NCBI GenBank assembly: GCA_946555345.1
Contig: CAMNSS010000002.1
Span: 124,001 to 188,000, forward strand
Reading direction: 5' to 3'
Source: an uncultured Eubacterium sp.
GTDB lineage: Bacteria > Bacillota > Clostridia > Peptostreptococcales > Anaerovoracaceae
DNA length: 64,000 nucleotides
Positions 1-8,426 of the stretch are shown here, piece after piece (position 1 is the first letter of the stretch; each line of letters opens with the position of its first letter). A program made the translations under genes and the position numbers. Under the pieces are notes generated by a model. That model was not told the DNA's origin. It worked only from the letters and a program-made list of their open reading frames with translations, and searched no databases.

Positions 1-264
1 GGTACCCGGCATTGCAAATATCAGGCCGACAACAGAACCCAGGATCAAGCCTTCCAGCACGCGCTTCGTTGCAAAAATGTACACGACCAAGAATACGGCA
101 GGTACACACGCCCAGATTCCCAGATTCCCGTCTTCTGCTTCCAGGTTCTCCGCCGGCACTAACGTGTAGGCCAGAACATAAGCAACTGCAATCGATACAA
201 CTATCATGATCAATGTGCGAAGCGGGTTGAAGTTTTTCACTTCGTTTTGCAGTTTTTCTGTCAT
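1..264 (-). CDS. NhaC-like Na+/H+ antiporter, N-terminal fragment (partial)
   Basis: An 88-codon open reading frame runs off the left edge of the window. It starts at ATG 264 behind a good Shine-Dalgarno sequence (AAAGGAGAAGAA). A hydrophilic leader is followed by a transmembrane segment (about residues 17-33) and a second hydrophobic stretch containing TKRVLEGLILGSVVG. That segment resembles the repeated helices of the NhaC/ion-transporter superfamily, whose members exchange Na+ for H+ (or malate/lactate) across the membrane. Family assignment rests on this one segment, because most of the protein lies outside the window. A sodium exporter would fit the sodium-linked enzymes elsewhere here. 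No promoter was identified with confidence. Confidence 0.6.
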   Translation of the reverse strand, partial: MTEKLQNEVKNFNPLRTLIMIVVSIAVAYVLAYTLVPAENLEAEDGNLGIWACVPAVFLVVYIFATKRVLEGLILGSVVGLIFAMPGT

Positions 265-372
265 TTCTTCTCCTTTCTTAAATAAAACAGTTAATGATGT
301 GAATATTGCGATGTCCTCGCCGCAGCGCCTGTAAATGCGGCCGGAACATATAGCCTGAACCAGAAACGAATG

Positions 373-417
373 AACAAAGCCAGCTTCTCCGCTCCTTTTT
401 CAGTGGCGGGCTTTGTT
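373..417. other. inverted repeat in the gap between the response regulator and the NhaC-like gene
   Basis: AACAAAGCC (373-381) is complementary to GGCTTTGTT (409-417) around a 27-base loop. It lies in the 362-bp gap 265-626, which shows no credible gene. There is no adjacent T-run, so it may be a leader structure or regulator site for the downstream antiporter gene rather than a terminator. Confidence 0.3.
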
Positions 418-485
418 ACATTCCCTGAACTCCACTGGATATTCAGGACAAGCCGCCATATCGCTTACAGCGATATTTCCTACAA

Positions 486-520
486 GATAAAAAGACCATG
501 CAAATACCTGTTGCATGGTC
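486..520 (-). terminator. Rho-independent terminator of the signalling operon
   Basis: A perfect 10-bp inverted repeat (GACCATGCAA at 494-503, TTGCATGGTC at 511-520) with a 7-base loop is followed on the minus strand by TTTTTATC. It lies about 105 nt downstream of the response regulator stop. Confidence 0.85.
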
Positions 521-626
521 GGAAAAAGCTAACTTCGTGTTTTCTCTTTCGGCATCCAAAAAACCAAAACCACTAAATCGTGACGATTCCCTCCGCCTGC
601 CGTTGATTAAGGCCTTGCATCGGGCT

Positions 627-1451
627 TCATACCTCGCGTTCAATGGAGAATATCAACTTGTTTTTGTCCTTTTCCACGTTAATCAGGACTTCCTTCAGCG
701 ATACTTCCCGGCCGGATACCCGAGAGAGCATCCGACAAATTTCGTCAGCTTTCACGGAAAAGAACAGCTTTCTAACATATTTGATTATAGCAATATTTTG
801 ATAATTGTCAAGGAGATTTTTCTCCAGCACGGTAAGAACTTCCGTCGCGACGATTTCAATCCGCTCATCGTTCATAAATACATGTACATCCCGCGGGCCT
901 TTCCCCGTTATGGTTTTCAGCAGGGAGGCGAACTCTCTTTTCATCTCATCCTCTATCTTTTTCCTGTTCTCGGGCAGCACAGCAATTTTTTTCCGCCGCC
1001 GCCCATAAATGGCGGCTGCCTGCTCCGACAACACTGCAAGCAGTTCCTGCAAATTAACCGGTTTTAAAATGTATTTGACGATGCCTTCATCGATCGCATG
1101 CAATATCGTGTCCACGTCCTCCACCGCCGACGTGACGATGACCGCCGGGGCGTAGCCCTGCACCCTGATCCTATGTATCATTTCAAGCCCGTCCATTTCG
1201 GGCATATAAAGATCCGCAATGACAATATCCGGCTCAAAATCAGCGAAAAGCTCCACCCCCTGCCTGCCGTTCTCCGCAGAGATTACCCTTCCTGCACGCC
1301 TGCGCAGCACATCCACAAGCTCCACCCGCGCCTGCGCATCATCCTCGACATACAGGATCTTCATGGTCTTCAAAATTTCATCGTTTGCCTTGTTCATCAT
1401 CCTGTTCTCCTGTGTCATTTGCTTGCCCGCCTGTTGTCCTGCGCTTTTCAC
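627..1451 (-). CDS. response regulator with C-terminal DUF2294-like domain
   Basis: This 274-residue protein has a CheY-like receiver domain at about residues 30-145. The acidic pair sits in ILYVEDDAQ, the phospho-acceptor is D80 (IADLYMPEMDG) and the conserved lysine is K130 (YILKPVN). Residues about 170-274 look like DUF2294 (COG5609), recognisable by GKGPRDVHVFMNDERIEI followed by an ATEVLTVLEKNLL stretch. There is no helix-turn-helix, so it is unlikely to bind DNA in the usual way. The start is GTG at 1451. It overlaps the upstream kinase stop as GTGA, which implies translational coupling and pairs the regulator with that kinase. The receiver call is sure; the DUF2294 call is from memory of the family pattern. 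Confidence 0.85.
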   Translation of the reverse strand: MKSAGQQAGKQMTQENRMMNKANDEILKTMKILYVEDDAQARVELVDVLRRRAGRVISAENGRQGVELFADFEPDIVIADLYMPEMDGLEMIHRIRVQGYAPAVIVTSAVEDVDTILHAIDEGIVKYILKPVNLQELLAVLSEQAAAIYGRRRKKIAVLPENRKKIEDEMKREFASLLKTITGKGPRDVHVFMNDERIEIVATEVLTVLEKNLLDNYQNIAIIKYVRKLFFSVKADEICRMLSRVSGREVSLKEVLINVEKDKNKLIFSIEREV

Positions 1452-3301
1452 TCGCCTTTCATCGGGATCAGCACGCTACAGCGCACGCCCCCGGGAATAT
1501 TTTCGATAAAGATCTTGCCCTTCATCCGCTCTTCTACGATTTGCCTCGATATGTAAAGCCCCAGCCCAGTGCCTCCCGATTCCTCCTTCGTCGTAAAATA
1601 CGGCTCAAAAAGAAGCGGCATGATCTCCGCAGGAATCGGATCGCCAGGGTTTTCAATGGCAATTTTTATCATATCGCCTGCCCGCACAACGGAAATATCT
1701 ATTTTCCTGCCTAAAGGTCCCACGGGCATGGATTCGCCACTGGAACGCCCTGCGTTCCTGCTAGTGATGCCTGTAGGTGCAGATGCGCCTTTTGCACTAT
1801 CCGCCATCCTGCCGCAAGCCCTGGAGGATACGATCGCATCCCGGGCATTATTGAGGATATTGAATATGACATGTACCGTTTCGTTGTAATAGCCAAATGC
1901 CTCTTCATCGGTTTCGCATGAAATAGCCACCTCGATCTTATGAAACGTAATGCTTTCTTCCATCAGGGAAAGGGCGGATTTAATGCACTGCTTCACAGGA
2001 AAGCGTTCCTTTTCCTTCGTCGGTTTCAGGAAACCGGAAAAATCCGTTATGGTTTCCGACATTTTATCGATGATGCCGTCTACCTTATCGACGCTCTTCT
2101 GTAAACGCCGCTCATCTAAATCATCATACCGGTAACTATCCAGCAGGTTTGCCAGGATGAGCTTAATCGTATTCAGCGGCTGTTTCCATTGATGCGTAAT
2201 ATTCCCCACCATCTCGCCGATTTTCGCCTGTCTGGACTGATACGCAAGCAGAATATCCTTTTCACGGTTTTCCGCTTCAAGCGAACTCTGCCTTCTGATA
2301 AACGGCCTTGAAAAAGCGCCGAGAAAAGCAATCAGCACGACGGCGAGAATCAACGCCATCACAAAAAAAACGCTCGTCAATGATTTGACCGGCTTATAGG
2401 CCGCTTCTTGCGGCTGGACGATGACCATTGTCCAGCCATTATCCATTTTTGAATACCCTAATATTTTTTTCGTTTCCGCAAAAGTATACTTGATATTGCC
2501 CGATTTTTTTGCATGATTAGCGTTGGCTTCTTTCTGCAACTGCTTCCGTATGACCGGTTCTTCCCCGGAGGTGTCCTTCTTCGGATACACCAAAAACTCA
2601 AAATCCTCATCCAGCAATGCGGAATACCCTTCCGGGTAGAGCTTCATCGCCTCGATAATGCTGATGGTATCATCCGCATTGATATCCGCACCCGCAACAC
2701 CGATAAACAAATCGCCAGCATAGATCGCCCGCGAATACGAAAACACATCCTCTTGAATATCCTTATCGTAATATGGGCCTGTCCATACGCCAGCATACTG
2801 AATTTGCGGCTCGAAAAAATAGACCATGTCCTCTACATACGGAAGCTGGAAATCCCGCCGGTTCGCCTGAAAATCCGCTGAAATTTTCTGGACCTTCCCA
2901 TCCACGACAGCATACCACACCTCATGCTCCCTCTCCGCCAGCTCCGGATTAAATGTCACATAGAGGCTATGGGCATTGGATACCGTATTCATGTTCGTCT
3001 CGATCAGCTCAGAAAGCGATTTTTCGTACTGCCGCAAATATGCTTCCGGGTCATCTTGAAGACGCTCTGCGTCAAAAGTCGTCGCCACATGGGAAGCCAG
3101 GGAATCCGTCAGCCCTTCCATATGATTGAACTTGGCGCTGAAATCATTTGAAAACTTTTCGGCGGTAATCAATATTTTTTCTTCGATCTCAGCAGTTAAA
3201 TAAGAAGTTCCCCTCGCGATGGAGATATATCCTACGACAATGGCAACGCTGATCGAAAATACCGTAATAAGGCTGATAATCTTTGCAAACGACCGATTCA
3301 T
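1448..3301 (-). CDS. membrane sensor histidine kinase with Cache sensor
   Basis: A 617-residue kinase. TM1 spans about residues 8-28, an extracytoplasmic dCache-like sensor about 30-300, and TM2 about 309-331. The dimerisation/phosphorylation box is around H370 in GNITHQWKQPLN, the N-box is ILNNARDAI (481-489), and the G2 box is GGTGLGLY. About 42 residues of Gly/Ser/Ala/Arg-rich low complexity (492-533) are inserted just after the N-box, where related kinases have a short loop. I start at ATG 3301 (MNRSFAKI), 10 nt after the upstream stop, because this gives a normal signal-anchor. The frame stays open further upstream into the preceding gene. It probably phosphorylates the downstream receiver protein; the ligand is unknown. 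Confidence 0.88.
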   Translation of the reverse strand: MNRSFAKIISLITVFSISVAIVVGYISIARGTSYLTAEIEEKILITAEKFSNDFSAKFNHMEGLTDSLASHVATTFDAERLQDDPEAYLRQYEKSLSELIETNMNTVSNAHSLYVTFNPELAEREHEVWYAVVDGKVQKISADFQANRRDFQLPYVEDMVYFFEPQIQYAGVWTGPYYDKDIQEDVFSYSRAIYAGDLFIGVAGADINADDTISIIEAMKLYPEGYSALLDEDFEFLVYPKKDTSGEEPVIRKQLQKEANANHAKKSGNIKYTFAETKKILGYSKMDNGWTMVIVQPQEAAYKPVKSLTSVFFVMALILAVVLIAFLGAFSRPFIRRQSSLEAENREKDILLAYQSRQAKIGEMVGNITHQWKQPLNTIKLILANLLDSYRYDDLDERRLQKSVDKVDGIIDKMSETITDFSGFLKPTKEKERFPVKQCIKSALSLMEESITFHKIEVAISCETDEEAFGYYNETVHVIFNILNNARDAIVSSRACGRMADSAKGASAPTGITSRNAGRSSGESMPVGPLGRKIDISVVRAGDMIKIAIENPGDPIPAEIMPLLFEPYFTTKEESGGTGLGLYISRQIVEERMKGKIFIENIPGGVRCSVLIPMKGE

Positions 3302-3311
3302 AATATGCCTT

Positions 3312-6300
3312 TTATTGAAGGAATTTCTGCAGCATTGCAATGAATGCATCGATGTCAAGCGGTTTCGCAAGATGTGCGTCCATGCCGTTCTTCAAAGCCG
3401 TTTCCTTGTCCTCATCCATCGCATTTGCCGTCATCGCAATAATCGGAAGCTTTTTAACATCCTCCCTCGATAAATCCCTGATCGCCCTGGTTGCTTCATA
3501 GCCATTCATGATCGGCATTTGTACATCCATCAAAATCGCATCATAATAATTTTCTTCTGACTTTTCTACCATCGCTACTGCATCTGTCCCGTCAGGCGCT
3601 GATTCAACCATAAAGCCTGCCTCCGTCAATATCACTTCAGCGATCTCGCGGTTCAATTCAATATCCTCCACCAGCAAAATGCGTTTACCGCTAAAATCGA
3701 CCTGCATCCACGAAGCATTCGGCTCTTCTGCTTTCACGGACAAATTGTTCGCTGACAGAAGCGCCGATTTCAAATCCGATAAGAAAAGCGGTTTTGCACA
3801 GAACGCAGTTACGCCCGCCTCTCTCGCTTCCTCTTCGATATCCATCCAGTCATACGCCGTTAAAATGATGATCGGCGCATCGCTCTGGATTACCTGGCGG
3901 ATCTGCCTGGCTGTTTCCACGCCGCTAAGGTCCGGCATCTGCCAATCGATAAGATACGTATTATACGGATCTCCTTCTTCATTGGCAATTTTCGCGCGGT
4001 AAATCGCTTCCCGGCCGACAACAGTCCAGTCAGCGCGCAACCCGATCTGCTTGAGCATTTTGCTGACGCTATCACACGTATTGAGATCGTCGTCTACAAC
4101 CAGGGCGCGCAATCCATGCAACTCCTCCAGCCGTTCTTCATCCGCTTCGATATCCTGCAATTTCAAGCTGATCTCCACCGTAAACGTGCTGCCCTTCCCG
4201 ACTTCACTTTCCACGCTAATCGTGCCATTCATCATTTCCACGATATTCCTCGTGATGGCCATGCCAAGGCCAGTCCCCTGGATACCGCTCATAGTAGCGG
4301 TACTTTCCCGTGTAAACGGGTCAAATATATGCTCCAGGAATTCTTCCGACATTCCAATCCCATTATCTTTAATAATGAACACATAATCCCCATATCCATG
4401 GCGGTAAGTCATTTTCTGAATGATGCGGAAGGTAATCATCCCGCCAGCCGGCGTGTATTTGACGGCGTTGCTCATCAGGTTGATGAAGACCTGGTTCAAT
4501 TTCAAGGCATCTGCGATCACGTCCTCATTGTTGACTTCAAAGGTATCGATAAACAATTCGAGCTGTTTCGCCTTCACCTGCGGCTGGATGATATTGACCA
4601 GGTTATGCATCAATTCAGAAATATTGCACTCCTGTGCCTTAATCTGCACCTTGCCGCTTTCAATCCGGCTCATATCCAAAATATCGTTAATCAGGCTAAG
4701 CAGGTGGTTACTGGAAGAAAGAACCTTTTGCAGGCAATCCTTCACCTGCTCGGTGTTATCAATATGGCTTACCGCAATCGTCGTAAACCCGATAATCGCA
4801 TTCATCGGCGTCCGGATATCATGGGACATATTCGATAGGAACGTACTCTTTGCCCGGTTCGCATGCTGCGCCTGCATGAGCGCATCCTGAAGCGCCTGCG
4901 TCTGTTCCCGCTGTTGCTGCACCTGTTCGGTAATATCCTTGGAAATAACCATGACCATGATATCATCCGTATCGCTATCTTTCGCCATGATAAAGGACTG
5001 GCGGACGCACATCGGTTCGCCTTTGCTGCCCTGGCACCAGCAATCAGCGATGACTTCCGCAAGCCCTTGCTCAAAGCATTCCTGCAGATGCGCTATATTG
5101 ACGATCGCATTATATGCTTCTACGGATTCCGGCAAAATAAATTCTTTCCACTTTTCAAAACACTCGGAAGCCTTGCACGGCACGTTTAACCCTATTTTAT
5201 TGAGCAAGGATATTGCCTTGCCGTTTATCGTATGGATAATGTCGCTTTCGATCAAATCCTTCGTCAAATTAAACTCAAACGTACAGAAGGAACTGGAAAT
5301 CAGCGCAACCTGATATTGGCGTTCCTTTCGGGTCGCAAGGGAGATTTCCCTTTGGATGCGCAGATCTTTTTCTTTAATTTCCGTAATATTCTGCCGAATA
5401 AATAGAACCTTGCTGGCATCGCCATCTTCCCGTTCCAGGCAAATCACGTTCACATGCTCCCATTCCAGCTTCCCATCATGCAGAACATGGCACTCCAATC
5501 GATGGTCATTCGATTCCCTAAGCGATTCGATAAGCGCATCCCGTCTCATATCCTCGGCAAACTCTCCGCGCTTTTCTTCATCCGCTATGCTGGAGATAAA
5601 ATAACCCACCAATGCGTCATATTCACCGCTGACGGCAAACCCGTCGTCCTCCGGCCTCGTTCCAGCCAGGAACTGATACGTATTATCCGCAAAATCAACC
5701 ATGATAAAGCGGGAAAACAGGGTATTGACCCCATCGATGATATACCCCATCTCCCGGTTTTCTTTCTTGAGGACTCTCTTATCCTGCACGGTGCGGACAA
5801 TCAAGGCAATGATGTAGAGAATAAACAATCCTACCAGCATAGCGATCAAGACCAGCCCTATCTCATTCTGCTCCTGAATCATCCGCTGCGTTACGCTTTT
5901 CGGGAAGGTCTGCACCAGCATAAAATCGTATCCTTGTAAATGCGTTACGCAGATATTGTCCGTCTTGCTGTCAGAGTCACAGACAAATGCGCCGTCTACG
6001 CCCTTCGCAAAAACGCCCCGTACTTCATCGGCCGTAACGCTGTCAATTACACCATCATCCAACAGGGAATCGATCAAATCACCTTCATAATCAGTACCCT
6101 CGGAGCTTGCGATCACCGTGCCATCCGACTGGCAAAGCGCCAATCCAGCCTCTTCTTCAAAATAAGTCACGCTGAGCATATCCTGAAGATAGCGTTCCGC
6201 AAAATAGAGGCCCAGCAACACGCCATAAATCTCCCCCTCATGTATAAGCGGAGCATAAAACGTCACCATGGTTTGGTTTGTATCCGGGGAATGAAAGACG

Positions 6301-6710
6301 ACATCCACGCCTTTTTCCCCTTGCATGGCGCGGTTAAAATAATCAGAATCCGAAACATCATAAACTTGGCCGCTGGAGGTCAGGACAGCGCCATTTTTAT
6401 CGACAAACTGAATCGCATCAAATACTGCATTTTCTTCCATATCTTTTAGCAACGCCTGATCGACATCCAATTCATCCAAGCTGATGCCCATAATATAAGC
6501 ATAATTGCCCAAACGCAAAAGAGCGCCGTCCAATTCTCCTTTAATGTGGACCGAAACCTGCTGCGCGGAATCCTGGGCGTAATTCTTATTCTGTTCCAGC
6601 GTTTGTTTCTGGTTCTGGTGTGCATACCAGCCAAAGATAAGTACCATTCCAATCAAAACGATAGCAATAAACAATAATTCTTTTGATAATTTCCTGCTTC
6701 TTTTATTCAT
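3312..6710 (-). CDS. hybrid sensor histidine kinase with two receiver domains
   Basis: A protein of about 1132 residues. TM1 is near residues 12-32, an extracellular PDC/dCache-like sensor covers roughly 35-290, and TM2 is near 300-322. Two PAS-like regions follow, then HisKA with FLSNMSHDIRTPMNAI and an HATPase domain with FINLMSNAVKYT and GTGLGMAI. Two C-terminal receivers carry LIDWQMPDLSG and LMDVQMPIMNGYEA. No Hpt domain is present, so a separate phosphotransfer protein would be needed for a full relay; the receiver-Hpt protein at 42005 is one candidate. The start at ATG 6710 (MNKRSRKLSK) has TTGGAGAACG upstream. In-frame ATGs further upstream have poor spacing. It is the first gene of the three-gene operon. 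Confidence 0.9.
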   Translation of the reverse strand: MNKRSRKLSKELLFIAIVLIGMVLIFGWYAHQNQKQTLEQNKNYAQDSAQQVSVHIKGELDGALLRLGNYAYIMGISLDELDVDQALLKDMEENAVFDAIQFVDKNGAVLTSSGQVYDVSDSDYFNRAMQGEKGVDVVFHSPDTNQTMVTFYAPLIHEGEIYGVLLGLYFAERYLQDMLSVTYFEEEAGLALCQSDGTVIASSEGTDYEGDLIDSLLDDGVIDSVTADEVRGVFAKGVDGAFVCDSDSKTDNICVTHLQGYDFMLVQTFPKSVTQRMIQEQNEIGLVLIAMLVGLFILYIIALIVRTVQDKRVLKKENREMGYIIDGVNTLFSRFIMVDFADNTYQFLAGTRPEDDGFAVSGEYDALVGYFISSIADEEKRGEFAEDMRRDALIESLRESNDHRLECHVLHDGKLEWEHVNVICLEREDGDASKVLFIRQNITEIKEKDLRIQREISLATRKERQYQVALISSSFCTFEFNLTKDLIESDIIHTINGKAISLLNKIGLNVPCKASECFEKWKEFILPESVEAYNAIVNIAHLQECFEQGLAEVIADCWCQGSKGEPMCVRQSFIMAKDSDTDDIMVMVISKDITEQVQQQREQTQALQDALMQAQHANRAKSTFLSNMSHDIRTPMNAIIGFTTIAVSHIDNTEQVKDCLQKVLSSSNHLLSLINDILDMSRIESGKVQIKAQECNISELMHNLVNIIQPQVKAKQLELFIDTFEVNNEDVIADALKLNQVFINLMSNAVKYTPAGGMITFRIIQKMTYRHGYGDYVFIIKDNGIGMSEEFLEHIFDPFTRESTATMSGIQGTGLGMAITRNIVEMMNGTISVESEVGKGSTFTVEISLKLQDIEADEERLEELHGLRALVVDDDLNTCDSVSKMLKQIGLRADWTVVGREAIYRAKIANEEGDPYNTYLIDWQMPDLSGVETARQIRQVIQSDAPIIILTAYDWMDIEEEAREAGVTAFCAKPLFLSDLKSALLSANNLSVKAEEPNASWMQVDFSGKRILLVEDIELNREIAEVILTEAGFMVESAPDGTDAVAMVEKSEENYYDAILMDVQMPIMNGYEATRAIRDLSREDVKKLPIIAMTANAMDEDKETALKNGMDAHLAKPLDIDAFIAMLQKFLQ

Positions 6711-6788
6711 ATATTCGTTCTCCAAATGCGGCATTGCCTCTTGTTGATTTGTCGGTATCCCAGCGATGGGACGGCCGGCAATCACAGG

Positions 6789-6809
6789 GATGTTGCATGA
6801 ACCAACATC
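6789..6809. promoter_or_regulatory. palindrome at the start of the kinase-operon transcript
   Basis: GATGTTG (6789-6795) and CAACATC (6803-6809) form a perfect 7-bp inverted repeat with a 7-base centre. It begins just downstream of the -10 box, so it covers the initial transcribed region. It could be an operator or a 5' hairpin; the sequence does not distinguish these. Confidence 0.4.
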
Positions 6810-6821
6810 ATATTCAGTAAC

Positions 6822-6850
6822 ATTATACTATGATTGCCAGGGAACGTCAA
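6822..6850 (-). promoter_or_regulatory. sigma-A promoter of the signalling operon
   Basis: On the minus strand, TTGACG (6845-6850) and TATAAT (6822-6827) are separated by exactly 17 bp. Transcription should start near 6815, giving a leader of about 105 nt before the hybrid kinase. The rest of the 6711-7198 gap holds this promoter, the terminator at 7009-7049 and no convincing gene. Confidence 0.85.
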
Positions 6851-7008
6851 TCACGCGTCTGTTGCAACACCGCCAGCCGCCTGCCACATCCCTGCCCAGC
6901 TTTCCGCACGGCAAAACCAATTACAAAGGCAACCACTGACAGTACGCAGATTCGTTTTCCTGCCCAGCCAGCCGCCGGAACGCCAACGATTTCCATCCGC
7001 CTAAACGA

Positions 7009-7049
7009 AAAACGCCAAAGCGGCGTCCCTGCAACCGCCCTGGCGTTTT
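7009..7049 (-). terminator. probable terminator after the PyrK-like gene
   Basis: AAAACGCCA (7009-7017) pairs with TGGCGTTTT (7041-7049). A nested GCGG/CCGC stem lies inside, and a T-run follows on the minus strand. It is about 150 nt downstream of the flavoprotein stop codon. Confidence 0.6.
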
Positions 7050-7198
7050 CCGATGACTATGGAAGAAAAAAGCATCCCCAGAAATCGAAGCTTTCCACAA
7101 GCCCCAAAAACGAAAATCTTCATCAAATTTTTCTTTCCCTAAACTGATTTCTCCCTTTAATCCCCTTTGTCAAAGCTGTTTCTCCATAAATCCTTCTG

Positions 7199-8179
7199 TT
7201 AAAAAAGTTCGTTCACGTTCATCTCCCTGCACTTGCACATTTTGCTCACATTTCCCTGTGAATCCACATGGCCGCAAGCGCCGCAGATTCCTTCCCCGCA
7301 GCAAATATGGAAATTATTGCAAAAGACCAGCTTGTGCGCCGGCACTTCCAGCGTCTGTGCAATATGCCCGATATAATAGTCGGATGCTAAAAGAATCACC
7401 TTGTCGTATTCATCCGCATTGTACGTTTCCGCACCCGCCAGGGAATCCAGCCGGATGCTGACTGCGCCTGTTTTCATGCCGGGACACCCGCAGAAGGAAT
7501 CATGTACCAATTCCTCATTGATTTTTTCCGTATCGATCACCATCTGGACATCCGCCCTGGCATCTGCCCATTGTAGCAGGTTCACGGCGGGAGCAAAGCC
7601 AATGCCCTTTGTCATGATGAGCCATTTGCTTTTTCCCGCTCCAAGGCCATCCGGCCTTCCGCCATGCACATCCTCCGCAAGGCCTTTCACCCCGCCTCCC
7701 AGCAGTCCATTTCTGTATACGCCCCGGAGCATCAGCGCATCTTCGGCTTCCGCAATCACCTTGGTTTTTCCAGAAATAATTTTCAATGCCAGGTACAAAT
7801 GTCCATTTTCCGCATCCGCCCGCATGACCGACACCGGAACATTGGAAAAACTGCTCTTGCCAATGCCCCGCAAAAATACGAAAGAGCCGGGGTTTGCTGC
7901 GCTCAGGGCAAACCCTTTCGGCACGCTGAGCACCAATACCAGCAGATCCCTGCCATAGCGTATTTTTTTGACGATCTTTGCCTTGCTTTCATTCCGCTTG
8001 TTTCTGACAACGCCGTCATTTTGAATAAATTCATTGTAAATACATAAGCCGGGCCATCTGCAATCGCATTTTTCCTCGCCGGCCAGCCTGTTGCAAATCA
8101 GGCAATCCCCAGTCTCTGCCAAAGGACACGGGCAATTAGCCGTACCCGCATCAGCACAGATATTATTCATATATGTCAT
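7199..8179 (-). CDS. PyrK-like FAD/[2Fe-2S] electron-transfer protein with N-terminal Cys-rich segment
   Basis: This 326-residue protein has the ferredoxin-reductase-type FAD/NAD fold of dihydroorotate dehydrogenase electron-transfer subunits. Near the C-terminus it carries a [2Fe-2S] motif of PyrK type (CCGEGICGACG, then CKC). The first 50 residues contain eight cysteines in CPCPLAETGDCLICNR and CDCRWPGLC, suggesting another Fe-S cluster or zinc site. Between FAD and NAD lobes it has a Gly-rich stretch (GLLGGGVKGLAEDVHGG). No pyrD lies nearby, so a role in pyrimidine synthesis is not supported; the partner is unknown. Start 8179 follows GGGAGGAAAACC. It is probably cytoplasmic. Confidence 0.75.
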   Translation of the reverse strand: MTYMNNICADAGTANCPCPLAETGDCLICNRLAGEEKCDCRWPGLCIYNEFIQNDGVVRNKRNESKAKIVKKIRYGRDLLVLVLSVPKGFALSAANPGSFVFLRGIGKSSFSNVPVSVMRADAENGHLYLALKIISGKTKVIAEAEDALMLRGVYRNGLLGGGVKGLAEDVHGGRPDGLGAGKSKWLIMTKGIGFAPAVNLLQWADARADVQMVIDTEKINEELVHDSFCGCPGMKTGAVSIRLDSLAGAETYNADEYDKVILLASDYYIGHIAQTLEVPAHKLVFCNNFHICCGEGICGACGHVDSQGNVSKMCKCREMNVNELF

Positions 8180-8232
8180 GGTTTTCCTCCCAAAGGTTCA
8201 TACAATATGTTTTGAATAGAGCGTTTTTTTAA

Positions 8233-8381
8233 TTTCTGCGTATTTTGTAAAGATTTGCCTCAACCTTTCCGCATAGTTTGCAAAAACCAATCTCTCCATT
8301 TATGCGTGTTTTGCAAGAATCAGTTTTTCCATTTCTGCACAGTTTGCAAAGATTCCTCTTAAATTTTCTGCGTATGCTCTG
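8233..8381. repeat. degenerate 33-bp tandem repeat (about 4.5 copies)
   Basis: Units start at 8233, 8266, 8299, 8332 and 8365, with exact 33-bp spacing. Each begins TTTNTGCRYA or a close variant and contains a TTTGCAA core, but copies differ at many positions. It fills the gap between the carboxypeptidase stop and the flavoprotein start. Confidence 0.85.
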
Positions 8382-8426
8382 TATGTTTCTTACATATTAA
8401 GATATGCCTTTTCGGAAGAAAGGTGT

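Noticed and set aside
4116-4838. 240-codon plus-strand frame within the hybrid kinase
   Set aside because: Shadow of the kinase core; the kinase frame carries all expected motifs.
6830-7147. 105-codon plus-strand frame in the gap before the kinase operon
   Set aside because: No ribosome binding site, low-complexity composition, and it runs across the minus-strand promoter -35 and a terminator.
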